Shown here one piece after another: positions 33,798 through 52,600 of a stretch of DNA of 64,000 nt. Source of the stretch: Perkinsus olseni (lineage: Eukaryota > Perkinsozoa > Perkinsida > Perkinsidae); assembly GCA_013115135.1 (NCBI GenBank), contig JABANP010000096.1:1-64000 (forward strand). Direction: 5' to 3'. Position 1 is the first letter of the stretch, and each line of letters begins with the position of its first letter. Below the pieces are notes generated by a model. That model worked only from the letters and a program-made list of their open reading frames with translations, was not told the DNA's origin and searched no databases. The position numbers were made by a program, and so were the translations under genes.

Positions 33798-36700
33798 TTA
33801 ACGAGAGTCGCTGATTTCGATGATCTCCGGTCCTTCCGAAGGAGGCTCGTCCGTGGTGGTAGTCGGCCTAGAACGCTTGAGATCCGGTGATGGTATCGAG
33901 GTTCTCCTGCTGTAACATGTACAAAACACAGGCCATGCTACAGCCTCTACCTTGCTGCTGTTGCCGCGGACTCCATCAGCAGATCTTGCCTCTTCCGTTT
34001 GGGTACAGAGACAGGATTGGTAGGTGGGATAGAGTCGAAGCGATATGGATCGGGTGCAGGGAATACAGGACCCTTGGACGACATCGATACGAGTGAGAGG
34101 CCTGAAAGGGTATGTCCAAAAGGTGATTCGGGCGTTACCTGACCATGATGGGCTGTTGGTGCTGGCTGCCTGTTATCCCCGACAGTGGCAGCATAAGACT
34201 GCTCCTTGTTATGGTTGATATCCTTCTTCAATGCTGTTACTGCTGTGTTGTGATTACTCTTGGCCTTAGCCGCCTTATTCTTCACAGCCAACTCTATCTG
34301 GGCTGTGATACCCAAGATACGATCTCTCATGGCAGGCTTGATGGTATCGATGAGATAATGGTATGCTCTATGGGCTAGGCTGCCCTCCTGCTTGATGGAA
34401 CCATCATTGCATCTCCGACGACTTCGAGTGTTGCTCTCTCCCCTATCATCATACAACTATCCGCTCTGTGCTGCTGCAGCTGCAACACTCCTACTCAGCA
34501 ACCATAACTTGGCGGGCCCAGTAGAAGAATGGAAGTTGATCGCTGCCTAGAACCTCCTCATCCTCCCAGCCACTAGGCATACCATGAACGATAACACATG
34601 CTAGTAGAGCCCTGAACAACAACTACTAGTAGCGCCACTCACAGCAGCAGCAGGAGCAGCGGAGTCCTGCTACTACCTGTCATGGATCTCCCGACTCCAC
34701 CAAGTGATGGGGGTTGCTTCGTGAGTGTTGGGGTCGATGATGGTGAAGTTGTTGAGCCTTTCTAGAAGCTCATCCAATTTCTTCTTAAAGAATGTCTTCC
34801 AAGGTCAATGTTGACTGAGTTGCATAAGATACAACTGGCCGGCTTCTCTGGGCACTCACTTGAGCTGGTGGGTTCGGGAATTTACCGAATACACCTTGCA
34901 AACTTGCTTTAACTTGCAGTTCCTCAAACTCCTCTGTCAAAGATACATCCTTATCCTTCCCAACTAGCGGTAGCATTTGATCGTGGCCTATGCCAATATC
35001 CAGTGGAGTGAACGGGATGAACCTACAACAGGTCTGGCAATGTCACTGTCATGGATCTTCACATCATCATCCTCACATAGTATCATGGAAAGGATTCTTC
35101 GTGGTTAGTCCATCATCATCAGCTGCAGTATCTCTCCTAAGGCCTTTAGCTAGCTCCCAAAGATAAACACAGGCGAAGTCGATACAGTCCTGTGCCTTCA
35201 ACGGAGGATTCTTCCGGCTCAGTGTACCTCCAGGGACATCATTAATAGAAGAGAGATGACATAGACGGGGTAGCACCGAGTTCCTCTATAGCAGCCTTAG
35301 ACCAAGGTTTCAACTTAGTGCACCCCACAAACCGAGCTTGCAAAGCCTTGTCACCTATGAGTTGCTGTTGTAGTGGTATGTGCTGATGACGCGGCGATAT
35401 ACTACTCTTAATCCCTTGAGAGCAGCTGAAGATGTAGTCCCAGGCACTAGCGGCGTCGAATTTACCATCCTCGTCATCACCGAACGGTGACGAAGCATTG
35501 TTAGTCGATGCTTTATCGTTGAGTGGCTTTCGGAAGCCAACCCTGGTACGGGAGGTACTGCAACTGGGGCGATACTCCTTCAATACGTCAACGAACTGAA
35601 GTCAGACAAGACGACTAATGATAGCAGATACGGTACAAGGACCGTCATACCGGTGACCAGAGCTGCTGAGGGACACCGAGCTTCCTGATGACCTTCACCA
35701 TCGCTTCTGTTCTACCGTGGTTACCCCACTTCTCCGATACTGGTGGCTCAGCTTCGATCTTTTTACGGCGCGCCACCTCAGCCTTCATTCTACCTTCTGC
35801 TAATACTGCCGCATCTTTGAAGGGCATGAATGCACTTTGGACGAGCCTTGAGTAACAACAGTCCAGTGGAAGGAGGAGCCCCTCTAATACCGACCTCATC
35901 TCCACATCAGAGAGCCCACGACTTGTCCTTATGCCTCTTGTTAGGACCCTCGATAGAGTGAGGGCGATCTCGCCACATTTGCCACCACCCATGCCAGCAC
36001 TTCTGCACATATCCATGATGTAACCGAGGATCGCCCCTTCAGCTCCGCTGGAGGTGGTGATGTTGGGTTCTCGTAGTGAGCCTGGTACAGCAAGATGGTC
36101 ACGAAGCACAGTCATGCTGCTTGCGCCTACCTGTTAGATGGGGATACCAATTCATTGGGCTATTCTGATAGAAGACAAGGACTCGTAGAACGTGATGAAG
36201 ATGGAGTATTCTCAAATACTGTCGGGCAGCCTGAGACCAAACGATCTCGCTTGGACAAAGACTGTACAATTACCTTCTTGGCATGAGTTGGATGAAGGCT
36301 TGATGCGAATGATAGACCAGCATCCTCGAATACTTTACTCGTTATCGGCTCATCAGGGTCGTCCAAGGAGCAGGGTTCATCCCGAGCAGCACATCGTAGG
36401 ATCTCAAGATAGGCTTTAGTGAGTTGCAGTACTCCAGAAGGGGAGCAGTAGCTAGAAGAGCGATGAGGTTAGAATGACCCTTGAGGGGGTAGGGGTTACC
36501 TTTGGAGGGTCCTCGGGACGATAGTGTCGATAACCCAGGCACACCACTGCTTCACTTGACGTAGATTCAACAGATCGTTAGGAATGATGCTGGAGGATCT
36601 CCAAGGGGGCGGAATGTTGAGGACGTCTGATACGTTCGCAGCCCTGTGAGTCCTCAACGCTAATAAATATAACGATAATCTCACTCGAGGTGTTATCAGT

Positions 36701-36937
36701 GTAAGTGGATGTTGAAGGGGGTGGCAGTCCTGAGGACCCATGGCTCAGTGAAGCTGCTGTTGCTGCAGCAGCTGATGGTGGTCGTATTCCCATGATGGGT
36801 ACGCCGCCTGACAGAGGTCCCTGCTCGACATCAACCATGAGCCTACCTGGTGGTGGCATGGCATAGCTACTGTGCTGTTGATGTACAACAGGCATGGCAG
36901 AGTCAGCAGGATACTGATGGTCATGAAGCGGATGCAT
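33798..36937 (-). CDS. Large unrecognised protein, possibly the 3' part of the CHD gene
   Basis: Exons on the minus strand join in frame by GT-AG introns. In order: a Pro/Ser/His-rich stretch (from ATG 36937 or earlier), NLRQVKQWCAWVIDTIVPRT, LTKAYLEILRCAARDEPCSL, VFEDAGLSFASSLHPTHAKK, ALTLSRVLTRGIRTSRGLSD, FKDAAVLAEGRMKAEVARRK, DAASAWDYIFSCSQGIKS, FFKKKLDELLERLNNFTIID, PITWWSREIHDR, a WW-like MPSGWEDEEVLGSDQLPFFY, then YLIDTIKPAMRDRILGITAQ and a final exon ending EIIEISDSR, TAA 33798-33800. No named family was recognised apart from the weak WW resemblance. The 5' end is unclear: a donor at GTTATCAG near 37070 could splice the last CHD exon into this frame, making one gene with the remodeller. 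Confidence 0.5.
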
Positions 36938-37008
36938 AGATGCAGTTGGCACAGGACTAGATCGACCTGATACGAAAGGCTTGGTATTATCATACCCCGA
37001 CCCTACGG

Positions 37009-42685
<5,677 letters not shown>

Positions 42686-42961
42686 CGGATAATAGAGGTC
42701 AATCGAGGAGTCCTATCATTGACCTGATTGTCTCATGTCCCTGACCTAACCATAGTGAGTACCAACCATTGACAGTAACTAGAACCACTTAGACTACTGG
42801 TAAGAAATGAAAATGACTGAACGTTGTGCGTTCACAGAAAATGTTGACGGAGCGATCATTATTGAGACCAAGGGTATTGACGAGCTGCTGATGTCCGTCA
42901 TAAATAAAAAATCCCGACCTCATGCGCAAGCATTAGGCATACTAAGGCGAAGTCGGCTCTC

Positions 42962-43987
42962 TCAGCTTGGTGGCGGTAAAATGCCTTTGAATCGCAGAGC
43001 CCAGAATAGTCTACCCCCGTCCAAGCAGGCATCGTTCGTTTGAAAGAAATTAACATATTTCAGTTTTGAAATGAGACCAATAGAATGATTGTTAACTCCG
43101 CTTAGCTTGGTATCCGTGAGGAGATCGGACCCCGCGCCCAGCATCCTCGTTATGGCGGTAAAGTCATACTGCCAATGTGCTTGAATGGTAAATAGTCGAT
43201 CAGGTTGAGGCTTCTGAGAGGCTGTCGTCTGAATATAGTCGTACAACTTTTTGTTGAGGACCTCGCTTTGTTTGGAACCATCATAACAATTATGACCATC
43301 ATTACTGTAACATTGGATGGAGGGGTCCCAATTCGGATCAGAGCACCTGCCTTCACCTTCAACCACGAATACACGGCCACCTAAATACAGCAATGGTGGA
43401 AGGCAAGGTGCTGTATCACTACTCCTATTACCTCCCTCTGTCTTAGACATATCCATAGCTTGACCAACAGTAAGACCTTTAAGTTGGTCACATGAACCAT
43501 CAGATCCAATAGACTTCATAAGTCCAAGCTCAGCCATCAGGTTCCATACTTTACTTTTACAATCATCATTATTAGGAGAATAGTGACTATTAGCCACCAC
43601 TACCAATTCAAAAGGATGAGCATTAGCCCAAGTGATGACCTCTCTCAAGGCTTCCTCCAACATGTGGTTAACAGGAAAATCCGAATGATGCATGACTATA
43701 CCATCATTAGTACACGCAGGACGAAGGTCGAAGGCTCTAACGCCACATTCGAGCTGTCTAGTAAGATTCCCTTCTTGGTTCTTTAATGACCTCCAGAGTG
43801 GGTGCTGTCTGGTGTAGTACCCAGTGCCCGCGTTATGAGATCTAAGGAGGATGATAACACCCCCGATGATAACAACAACCCACCTGAGCATAGGCCATTC
43901 ATTGAGGGGGATATCCTTTATCGGCCGCGTGAAAGACCTTACCAATGACAAGATCGCTGCATTGACGAGCACTACTGATATACGCAT
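42962..43987 (-). CDS. Secreted or membrane-targeted PLC-X domain protein
   Basis: This is a phosphatidylinositol-specific phospholipase C X-domain-like protein. The ATG at 43987 starts MRISVVLVNAAILSLVRS, a likely signal peptide. A 42-base in-frame intron (GTGGGT...CCTTAG) between PML and RSHNAGTGYY removes what would otherwise look like a membrane helix. Then come SHNAGTG (first catalytic His segment), LTRQLECGVRAFDLRP, IVMHHSDF (second His), ALREVITWANAHPFELVVV, and a Cys-containing C-terminal half ending GILPPPS. There is no Y, C2 or PH domain, so it resembles the small bacterial-type or PLCXD proteins rather than signalling PLCs. It is divergent from RRP36 across a 1-kb gap. Confidence 0.78.
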   Translation of the reverse strand: MRISVVLVNAAILSLVRSFTRPIKDIPLNEWPMLRWVVVIIGGVIILLRSHNAGTGYYTRQHPLWRSLKNQEGNLTRQLECGVRAFDLRPACTNDGIVMHHSDFPVNHMLEEALREVITWANAHPFELVVVANSHYSPNNDDCKSKVWNLMAELGLMKSIGSDGSCDQLKGLTVGQAMDMSKTEGGNRSSDTAPCLPPLLYLGGRVFVVEGEGRCSDPNWDPSIQCYSNDGHNCYDGSKQSEVLNKKLYDYIQTTASQKPQPDRLFTIQAHWQYDFTAITRMLGAGSDLLTDTKLSGVNNHSIGLISKLKYVNFFQTNDACLDGGRLFWALRFKGILPPPS

Positions 43988-44986
43988 TGACACGAATGCT
44001 AGAGAACTCCTGCGGATGCCAAGAGCACGGGATGAGGCGCGCTAGGGCTCAGTAGGTTGATTCTAAGCAGGTCATTTGCGAAGAGACCTGTGCGAGCAGC
44101 ACAGGGGGGAAGGAGGTCTCTTCAAGTGGGAACGGAATCATACCCGTCCATCATTAGAGGAAGACTTATCCCGAAATAAAAAGCAGGGATATTCTAGTCC
44201 CGCAGGACGGTAGACAATCAGACGTCACCGACAGTCCTTCCTGAGCTACCCGACACTACGATCCTTGAGAGGAAGAGGACCGTACGGGAAGAGAGATAGG
44301 AGACTTCCCACTCCAATCTTCGAGCGTGAAGTAACGTTAAGTCAACTGCCTCCGGAGCATCGTAACGTTCTAAAACCTCCTCGAACCCATTTCGTGGCGC
44401 GTGACGCATGGCACGCATGCACGGTAGTAGGGGCACAGGTCTGGGAGGTAAATCGCATGGTCAGTGTGTCGATGATACGCATGATCAGTGGATAACAGTG
44501 AGCAGGGGACATGACTGCACGGTGGACGGTAGCATTCACCATTCCAGATGGAATCTACGAGATGGACTTTTGGGACTCTGGGAAAAATGAAATATGTGGA
44601 CGATGGCGGCGTGTCGTGTCACGGCCACGGCGCCTAAAGTAGCGCATTTCCAACACTGAGGAGCTTGCAAGTGGATATGAACATCTGAGAATTGGCACTC
44701 ATGTCGACATTGATACACGAAGTGTCATCACGTGACTAGGAAGCTCGGGCAGGATGTTGCTGGAGTATCATGTCTTGAGTAAGTTGTTAAATGAAGATCA
44801 TGCTGGACGTCGTCCAGTGGACGAGATCTTGGAGATTCTTGCATGTGTATTCAACAGCACCACTACGGTAGTGACACCCCCTCAGGCTGGATCATTGTTC
44901 ACTGCAGTACAGCAGACATGTCACTAAGAGACCTTCTCAGGGTTACTCATCTTCCACCATGTCGCATCGTCGAAGGGGAGCCAATC
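43988..44986. other. Divergent intergenic region, 999 bases
   Basis: This separates two genes transcribed away from each other (PLC-X protein and RRP36). It is the largest gap between clear genes in the first 50 kb and should contain both promoters. It is richer in G+C and poorer in trinucleotide runs than the introns. Overlapping short open frames on both strands have no family features. No RNA gene was seen. Confidence 0.4.
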
Positions 44987-46024
44987 ATGACGCCTGGGAG
45001 GAAAGTTAGCAGTAGTAGTAGCGATGAGGAAGAGGAGACAGTGGTGGAAGAGGAGGAAGAGAGGCTAGGTGATAGGATGGGGTAGACTATCCAGTAATGG
45101 CTCGAAAGGAGTTGATCAATAGATACAACCCATAAGCCTTCAGAGGTTCCGAGGAAAGCAAAAGCCGAGCATGCTAGGGCGACCAGTACTGCGGTACCTG
45201 CCACTAGCCAGAAGAAAAAGACTCGATCGGAGAAGAATAGGTATACTTATCCTCAACCGCCTGCTCAAATCCTCTCTTGATCAGGCCCTTAGAGGTCTCA
45301 TCACGGGCACCGGTATCGGCTGGCCGGGAGCGCAAGTCCAGCAGTAGCATGTCCGGATCTGCCATTATAACCGACCCTCGATTCAATGACCTCACTGGCT
45401 CGTTCAATGCTGAGGGCTTCGCTAAGGCCTACTCCTTCCTCAATGATGTACGCCAGTAGACTGTAGAGACTATCGCTGAACAGTACCCTCCATCAGTATC
45501 GAGAGTCGGAGAAGGCAGAGATGAATAAGGAAATGGCCAAGTTGAAAAAGAAAGGAAAAATAGCAGAAGCCGAGGGCATCCAAGCCGAGCTTAAACGTAT
45601 GCAATCTCAGGATGTGGTAGGAAGCTGTAGTGAACTGTTGATGCTAGTAACATCATCATGCAGGCACGTCGACGGTTATCATTGAAACATGAAGCAATGA
45701 AGGATATACGGCAGAAGCAAAGGGAACAGGTTGCTAAGACTGGTACTCATGGGTGGATGCGCTACCATAGTCTGTGTTCACACAACCCTCGGCGAGGTTG
45801 GTAGGTGAGGATGCTGTCTGATTCTGAGGTTATCAGGTAAGATGCCGTACTTCCCTAAGCAATCGGAGGTTAGGAAACGAGTTAAGGATGCGATGTTGCG
45901 TGAGACAGCTGGGAAGGGCAAGGGGGCACAGGAGAGGGTTATGGCCAAAAGACAGAAGAGGGAGGCAGCTAAGGAGAAGAAACACCTACCTAGTAGACGG
46001 ATTGTCGAATCACAAGATTATTGA
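44987..46024 (+). CDS. RRP36: Ribosomal RNA processing protein 36 (RRP36) homologue
   Basis: This is a nucleolar protein needed for early pre-rRNA cleavage towards 18S rRNA. The ATG at 44987 begins MTPGRKVSSSSSDEEEE, an acidic Ser/Glu N-terminus. The family core is TDPRFNDLTGSFNAEGFAKA then YSFLND, joined by an intron (GTACGC...CATCAG) to YRESEKAEMNKEMAKLKKKG and LKRMQSQD, then ARRRLSLKHEAMKDIRQKQR. After a further intron come GKMPYFPKQSEVRKRVKDAM and a basic tail (KRQKREAAKEKKHLPSRR), stop TGA 46022-46024. The DPRF...G.F and GK.P.F.KKSE blocks are the diagnostic RRP36 features. Five GT-AG introns. Confidence 0.88.
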
Positions 46025-46090
46025 TGTTTCCTATTCACCTATTGTTTCCTCTACGTCATCACTCTTACTGTTGTGTTCTATTATCATCCA

Positions 46091-47250
46091 ATGGAAGTCT
46101 TCAGCTCCCTTTCCCCACCAATGACGGTGGATCCCCTGCCAGATAGATTATTCGACCTCTTGTGTGATTTGGATGCTGCCTGCTGTAGGCTATGTGAAGA
46201 TGGTCGGAAGAGTACTGCTAATACCCAACCTAAAGAGCTTTTGCTTTACTGTAAGCACCCTACCTCTCAATCACCCCATCCTGGCAATCATCATCAGGTC
46301 AGCGGCTAGGGGTACAACTACAACAAAAAGTAGCAGATGCAGGTGGTAGACTGGAGGGGGGAGTATACTCTAGTTCCGAGGACCCGTAATGGCTACAACC
46401 AGACTGCCATGCATCTCAACGATTGCCCCAGGTTATGGGTGCTATCACAAGGGGAGGATGTTGACTTGGTTGAACCACCGTCTTCGGATGGTATCCGTGC
46501 ATGTCTAGGAGCAGTTAAGAGTGCCATTGAGGGTCTACAGGAGCTCTGCACTGGACCTAGGGATGAACGATTCGTACTGGTGAGTGAAGGGTAGGAGGAG
46601 GAGGAGCACTCCGATGGCGCTCATTAGTGTCTTCTTATAGGCCCATTCCGATTGGCTACCTGAAGGCCAGCTGTCAGTCTTCACCGCTGTTGATCTTCCA
46701 CCGAATACTCTTGTTTCTCGAATGGATGGGTATACCGGTATGAACTCCTCGTCCGCCCCGTGATGGTTCCTCCCGTTGTAGGTACTGGATACACTCGTCT
46801 CATGTATCTAACCCGCACTACAACGCCACTGTTGGTGGTACTGGCGGCAACTGGACAATAGATCCGACTGACGGCAACATAAGTGACCATTCCAGTGAGG
46901 TAGGGTTTTGAAGCGTGCGCTGTGGTCCAAGATATTCTCACAGGCTGTTTGCTTGGAATGGAGAGCTTCCGTCGGATTCAGAATTAATGAGCCCCCACCG
47001 GGTAAAAGTACTAATTGCCAATGGAAAATTAGGAAGGGAGCATGCCCCCAGATGTAGCACGACGACCACCACCACCCTAGACCATCCTCCTCCAGATCTT
47101 ACTCTCAGATACACATCCAGCGTAGTAGAGGCAGGCTCTGAGCTATTCATCTATTATGGTGATGGCTACGCTGAGGCACGGGATTATGTAGTAGCAGATG
47201 GGTGCCACTGGGCACAAACAGAAGACAGCTATGATTCCGACATCGAATGA
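46091..47250 (+). CDS. SET-domain protein, probable lysine methyltransferase
   Basis: The ATG at 46091 starts MEVFSSLSPPMTVDPLPDRL. Introns (about 46250-46298, 46382-46432, 46580-46640, 46729-46780) give a continuous frame through RLGVQLQQKVADAGGRLEGG, LWVLSQGEDVDLVEPPSS, HSDWLPEGQLSVFTAVDLPP, and a SET core reading NWTIDPTDGNISDHSSE. The last exon has VEAGSELFIYYGDGY, the conserved GEELFxxYGDxY motif, and ends DSYDSDIE at 47250. The junction around 46892-46940 and another near 47060-47090 are ambiguous, so the middle of the SET domain is not fully rebuilt. Zinc-ligand cysteines of a pre-SET region are not evident. The substrate is unknown. Confidence 0.65.
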
Positions 47251-47855
47251 TGACGATCATCTTCAGAAGGCTTGCTTGTCAATGATGGGACGATTGTGAC
47301 TGTCGGAGCGGTGGGAGCACATGAGAGTATGTCTACTCTCGATTGGTGAGAACAAAGCCTCTCCAGCATACGTGGCTTCGAAAGTGGACGTTACTCAAAC
47401 TCATGTTGACTCGTCTTAGTGTGGCTGAACCGTCTTTTCATAGCTTTCTTGCTATTCATCTCTGCTCGGGGAGGTCACGCCTTCACTAGGTTATGAGGGT
47501 CGTGCTAGTACCCTTCAAGGCCTAAGTAGCAACGTGGTGTTAGGAGGATAGTCATGGAGTGACACCATACGTCTGATCATTAATAGGAACCTGGGGGAGC
47601 CTGCCAGATGCTACTCCTGCTGCGAGTGGGCTTCATAATAATGAAAGGGCATGGCTCATCATCCGAGCTCACAACGCTGCATAACGCTTCCTAGCTTCTG
47701 ATTTTTACTTTTCCGTCATAGTAGAATGAGACATCGGGTAGCATGACTCGGTATCCGTCTGTTTCAGACATTGTTCTTGCTTGACCTAGAGTAAAGCCTT
47801 GAGCTTATCACGTTGAGCATCAGATCACTCCGACCGTCATCGGTCATCCAACTTC
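47251..47855. other. Intergenic, 605 bases
   Basis: No open frame of note and no repeat or RNA gene was seen. It should contain the SET gene 3' UTR and the promoter of the coiled-coil gene. The start of that next gene is uncertain, so some of this stretch could be 5' exon. Confidence 0.35.
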
Positions 47856-49546
47856 ATGAATAAACAGTACCCTGCATCCTATAGGACGACTCTTCTCTCA
47901 GTTCTTGTAGTTTCATGGCTTCATGCCCATCGGAGAGTGGCTCGAGGGAGGATCATACTACAGCGGAGGTCGGCACTGGCCCTCCTCTCATCACTCATGA
48001 GCTACATGATTCATCAGAGAGCATTCACTCTTCTCGTCCGCAACTCCAAGTGAGATAAGCGTGCTTGAACTAGTTGAACACATCGGCAACGGCTGTCAAT
48101 AGGTGAGTCATCATTATTGCAGGGTACACCGCTTATAGAGCATCATGGGTATCATGCAAGTGAGGTGGAGGAGGGGCATGACCGAGCCTTGCAGAGGGTA
48201 CTTCTCGAACGACGAGCCTTATCAAGGGATATGGCAAGTGCAGTTTGAGGAGAGCTTCAACAGGTAGTGAAAATGGTGATTAGGTAAGATTGCAGGACTC
48301 CCTTATGACCAAGACACAGGAGAATCTGCTGCTTCGTGGCAAGCTTGGTATAGCTCAACTTGAATTAGACCGGAAGGAAGAGATTACACGGGAGTGCATA
48401 GAAGAGATAAGAAGGTTATCATGCATACTACGGCAACTGAATCCCTCGGTCCTCAAAACCCTTCTTGCAGGTTGCATGCCGAAAACAATCGTCTACTGAG
48501 TGTAGTCCAAGCCAATGGGCTGGACATAGGTATTGCCATCATCAACCTAGCGGGTAAGAGGAGCATACTTAGCATGTACTTAGGAGGGAAGCATCATCAA
48601 TCAACAGCAGCAGTGGTACCTATATCATCACCCGCCACAACAGCCGCAAGTGGTGAAGACTGTTGTGCTATACCCCAGAGCAAGCCCATGTCAGCCGAGG
48701 TAGGCCTTCTAAAGATGATGCTATGAAATCATTTTGCATACAGGAGGAATACTTCCGTATGGTTGTATTAGCTGTTAAACTAAACTCAACTTATTTGGAC
48801 AACCTCGGCCTGTTCGACCCGAGAGACCTCTATAGGAGAGCATGTGAGGAGAAGGTGGGTTGTACTACTCCGAGAGTGTTGTTGTTAGCACTACCTCAGG
48901 TACCCTTCCATCAATGGCATAAATGGGTTGAATCACAGATGATCCGAGGGGTGAGTCTCTTCCGATACCTCTTCCGATTCACTGCTCATGGTGGAGGTAT
49001 ACCGTCCCCTAGCGGGCTCAGCACCGACAAGTCCACAGCCACCACAGCCCCCTACGGCAGAGGGGAACATCGGCATTGGCCCAACGTTGGAGGGCAAGAG
49101 ATCGGTCATCCGTCACGAGTACCTGCATGGTGAGCATTCAAGCTGATAGGAGAGTGGACCATTCTTCGACTGTAGGTGCAGCCCCCAACAGCGGCAGTGG
49201 CAGCTTCTTTGGTAACCGCCTACAGTTGCCAGAGCGAGTGAATGGGATTTTCAGTTCAATATCTCGGAGGGTGGGGGGCAATCTATGTGCGCAGTAAAAT
49301 CGCTGTTATTGTGATTAGGTGGGCCGTCAGAGTAATCACGATACGCCGAAATGCCACCAGCGAGGTGGTGCTCCTGCAAGGAGACGAGCGGCATCCTTAG
49401 AGATCACTCCGAGACGAGGTCATCAGACTAGTGAGGAAGACTCCTCCCCAGGGGGCATGTCGAGATCCACTGGCAAGGCTGCTGTTGTGATGAAGAGGAA
49501 CAGTCACTACCGAAAACACCTTAGTACAGGTGCTGCGGCACACTGA
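47856..49546 (+). CDS. Coiled-coil protein with basic C-terminus
   Basis: Not assigned to a family. Exons joined by GT-AG introns read HDRALQRVLLERRALSRDMA, SLMTKTQENLLLRGKLGIAQ with LELDRKEEITRECIEEIRR, then LHAENNRLLSVVQANGLDI. This is a long amphipathic helix with a LHAENNRL-type break typical of cytoskeletal coiled coils. Later exons: EEYFRMVVLAVKLNSTYLDN with LGLFDPRDLYRRACEEK, VPFHQWHKWVESQMIRG, a Pro/Ser-rich linker, NRLQLPERVNGIFSSISRRV, and a basic last exon that may run to 49546 (TPRRGHQTSEEDSS). The 5' end (ATG 47856) and the last splice at about 49290-49318 are weak. Confidence 0.45.
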
Positions 49547-49661
49547 CCAATCAACAACAACAACAACATGATACATTTGCACTGCATAATCATTGTTGCG
49601 TCGTCATCCTTGGGCCTGTAGACTCCGTACGACAACCCTAGTTCAACCTCATATCATTATC

Positions 49662-52600
49662 ATGCTCCTCCTGCTGCTGCTGCTGGTCCTGTTACTGATA
49701 GCGAGTGCTGCGTCTAGCATCAGGGTTGATGACATAGACCCCACAATGCTACAGAACTCTGATATGCTGGCCTACCTCACGTGAGGTCACTCTTATGACT
49801 GACTACTATGGAACGCTGCTCATCAGATTCCCACGGTATCGCCAAGCATACAGAGCGTGTACTGTCGACGAGGGTGCGGGTGTGCAGCAGATCTCCCTCG
49901 GCAATGCCTCGGAGCCGATACTTGATGGGTCATGGATGGTCATAGAGGAGCCTGCTGCTCAAGAAGAGAACAATGCCGATGTTGATGATGATGATGAAGA
50001 TCTGAACACGGCGATAGTGGTTGCCCGTCTAGCTCGGCTTACCAGAGAAGCTCTCACCTTGGCTACCCCACCTAGTGCCTCTAGTATCAATACAGCACTG
50101 GAGGGGATACTCAAGAGTGATGGTGATGGAGGCAGCCTCTTCACAAGTGGTTGGCATCACAGTCTGTTCGGACTACTGGATCAGCTTGGCAGCCTCCGCT
50201 ACATCCTCACAGGTTACCACCATCTCTCAGGCCGCTCTGGTCGCTCCTCCCACACTCAATCTGTACGTTGGTCTCAGGCAGTAAAGTCACTTGGAGCCCC
50301 CTCATGCGGCCATATGTGCACGATGGCGACTCTACAGTCCTTATAGGCGATAGAAATGAAACCCAAGAAGACTCAGTGAACGCAATCGTCGGCGCTATTC
50401 TTGATGGAGGTGAAGGGTGTGGATCCGTCATTGAACGAATAGGTGAGGAGAATGAGGGACTGCCGTACCGTCCCTGGTAGCCACCGGCCGATAGGTGTGG
50501 CACTCGGGTATTTAAAGGACCCTTCAAACAGCCTCCACTATGCTTCTCTAGCGGAGCGTCTCATGCCCAGGATTTCCGCTTTACTCGAGAGGGCTGATTG
50601 TGATTACGGGAGACTGACACTTGATCACAGTGAGGTCATACGCCAACTGTGAGTTCATGGCGATACTAATGTTACACCTGATGTGATACCTCAGGGCGTA
50701 TCTTCCCTCACCACTGAGTAAAATGGATACATCTAGTACCACATTTCACACTCCTTTCATAATACCCTATACTGTACGTAAGCGTCTATGCGGTAACATA
50801 TCAGTGCTCCACTACGGCCCCCACCGAGAGAACTCAGTACAAATTATAGCATTGGATGGTTGGCTCGTAGAAGGGTCGGTTGAAGCCGAGAGTATTGTTG
50901 ACAAAGTGGGTAGTGAGGCTGAGGCAGCCATGCCAAAAGACGCCCCATCAGTTGCATATACCAGCCACAACAGTGTCGGCTTTCATAGAGGTGCTCCTAC
51001 TCGACAACCATTCCGCTGCTGCATCCACCGACCTTCACATATCCAAGACTGAGTGGATGTGTCGACTACACGGGATGGGACCGAGTATACAAGCAACAAC
51101 TGTTGCCCTCCTCGGGGGCAGGGCTGTACTCATACGGTACGACTATACACCATCAGAGGCAGCCGCCCCAATGTTGGCTGTAGATGCCCCTTGCCATCGT
51201 CCATGGGTCATGCTATTGATGAGATATATAGCAAGAACTCCATCCCTGCTAGTAGCCATGCAACAGGCTTAGAACTCATACCAATGCCATGGTCACACCA
51301 CATCACCGAGGTTACCACTTCTGGCGAGTGATACTTCCTGAAGACACTCATTACTACTATCATGCTTATTATTCAGATACACCTCTGAGTGGAAGATCGG
51401 GCCCATTCCACTATGCTCAGGTGGTATAGATACACCCAAGACCACACCAGAAGGAGAGGGGCAATCGGACAACAGAGTGGATAGGACATTGTCGGGGCCT
51501 TCCCCTGCCAAGGCATCATACCTACCATCCTTCCCTCAGCACGACCATATCGGAACCCTACCCCCTCTCCCTCTGTGCGGTTCATCTTCTCTCTCTTAAT
51601 TCCACTATTCACTTCGGCGGCTTGACTGGCTGGATCGTGTATCACCTCATGTTGGGCGTAGAGAAGATCTCGATGTAAATCAATCTTCACCTCCTTCCCG
51701 ACGCATAACGATCGCGCTCGGAGCCCTTACTCGGTCCTCGACCAATGCAGCCTGCAGATACTCGGACACTCCACTTGAGGTGGTACCAGGAGTTGATGAG
51801 TTCGTGTCGGACCTGTCGGTCGAATGGCATCACTTGAACTCCTCCTCGGAAGGGATAGATATAGCGATGGTGGGTGCAACATGGCGTCTGATGATCTCAG
51901 CTCTTCTCCCATCAGACAGCTTGTGCGTGGTCCATGCGTGGCGTAGCAGATAAGGTCGCATTCCTCCAGGCCGGCATAGATTATCTCACCAATGAGAGAG
52001 GTACGAACGGCTGCAGTCATTCCGATTATTCCGAAAGCTGACACAGGATCCATTCGGAGTGTCTCAAGAGACCTTCTACCGCGAATACCCAGAGAGTTGT
52101 CTGTGATGGAACTCCCTCGATACGGGTATACTGTTGCTGTTCAGCCCGGGAGTTCGGACGAGTCATGTAGGTATTCGAGTCGGACTGTGTCCTCACGATA
52201 TCCACTCGAGAATGAGCATAATCCATCATCGAGGTTGCGCATGGATAGCAGGTCAGGATATCGACTAGAGGGTAGAGTCTGTCTCGTAGCGCCTCCTTAT
52301 CAGGTTCGGGTCGGTTATTGCATCACCTACTGTGGTCATCTACGTGCGGACAGTCTGCACCACCACCCCATCCGTCCAAGGCCTCTGTTCATTTCATGTC
52401 AACTCAAGGCCAGGTGAATAGAGGTACAACCATGCAGGGACATGACTGGGCCACAGGCACTCTATACATAGACGATGTCCCAGGGGATGTGGTACGGCTC
52501 AATGCTTACTGTCATCACACTGGACAGGGAGACTACCACAACAGCGGAGATTTCCTAACTGATTGGGCCTCGGCAAAGAAGGCCGAGTTCATTGACAGAC

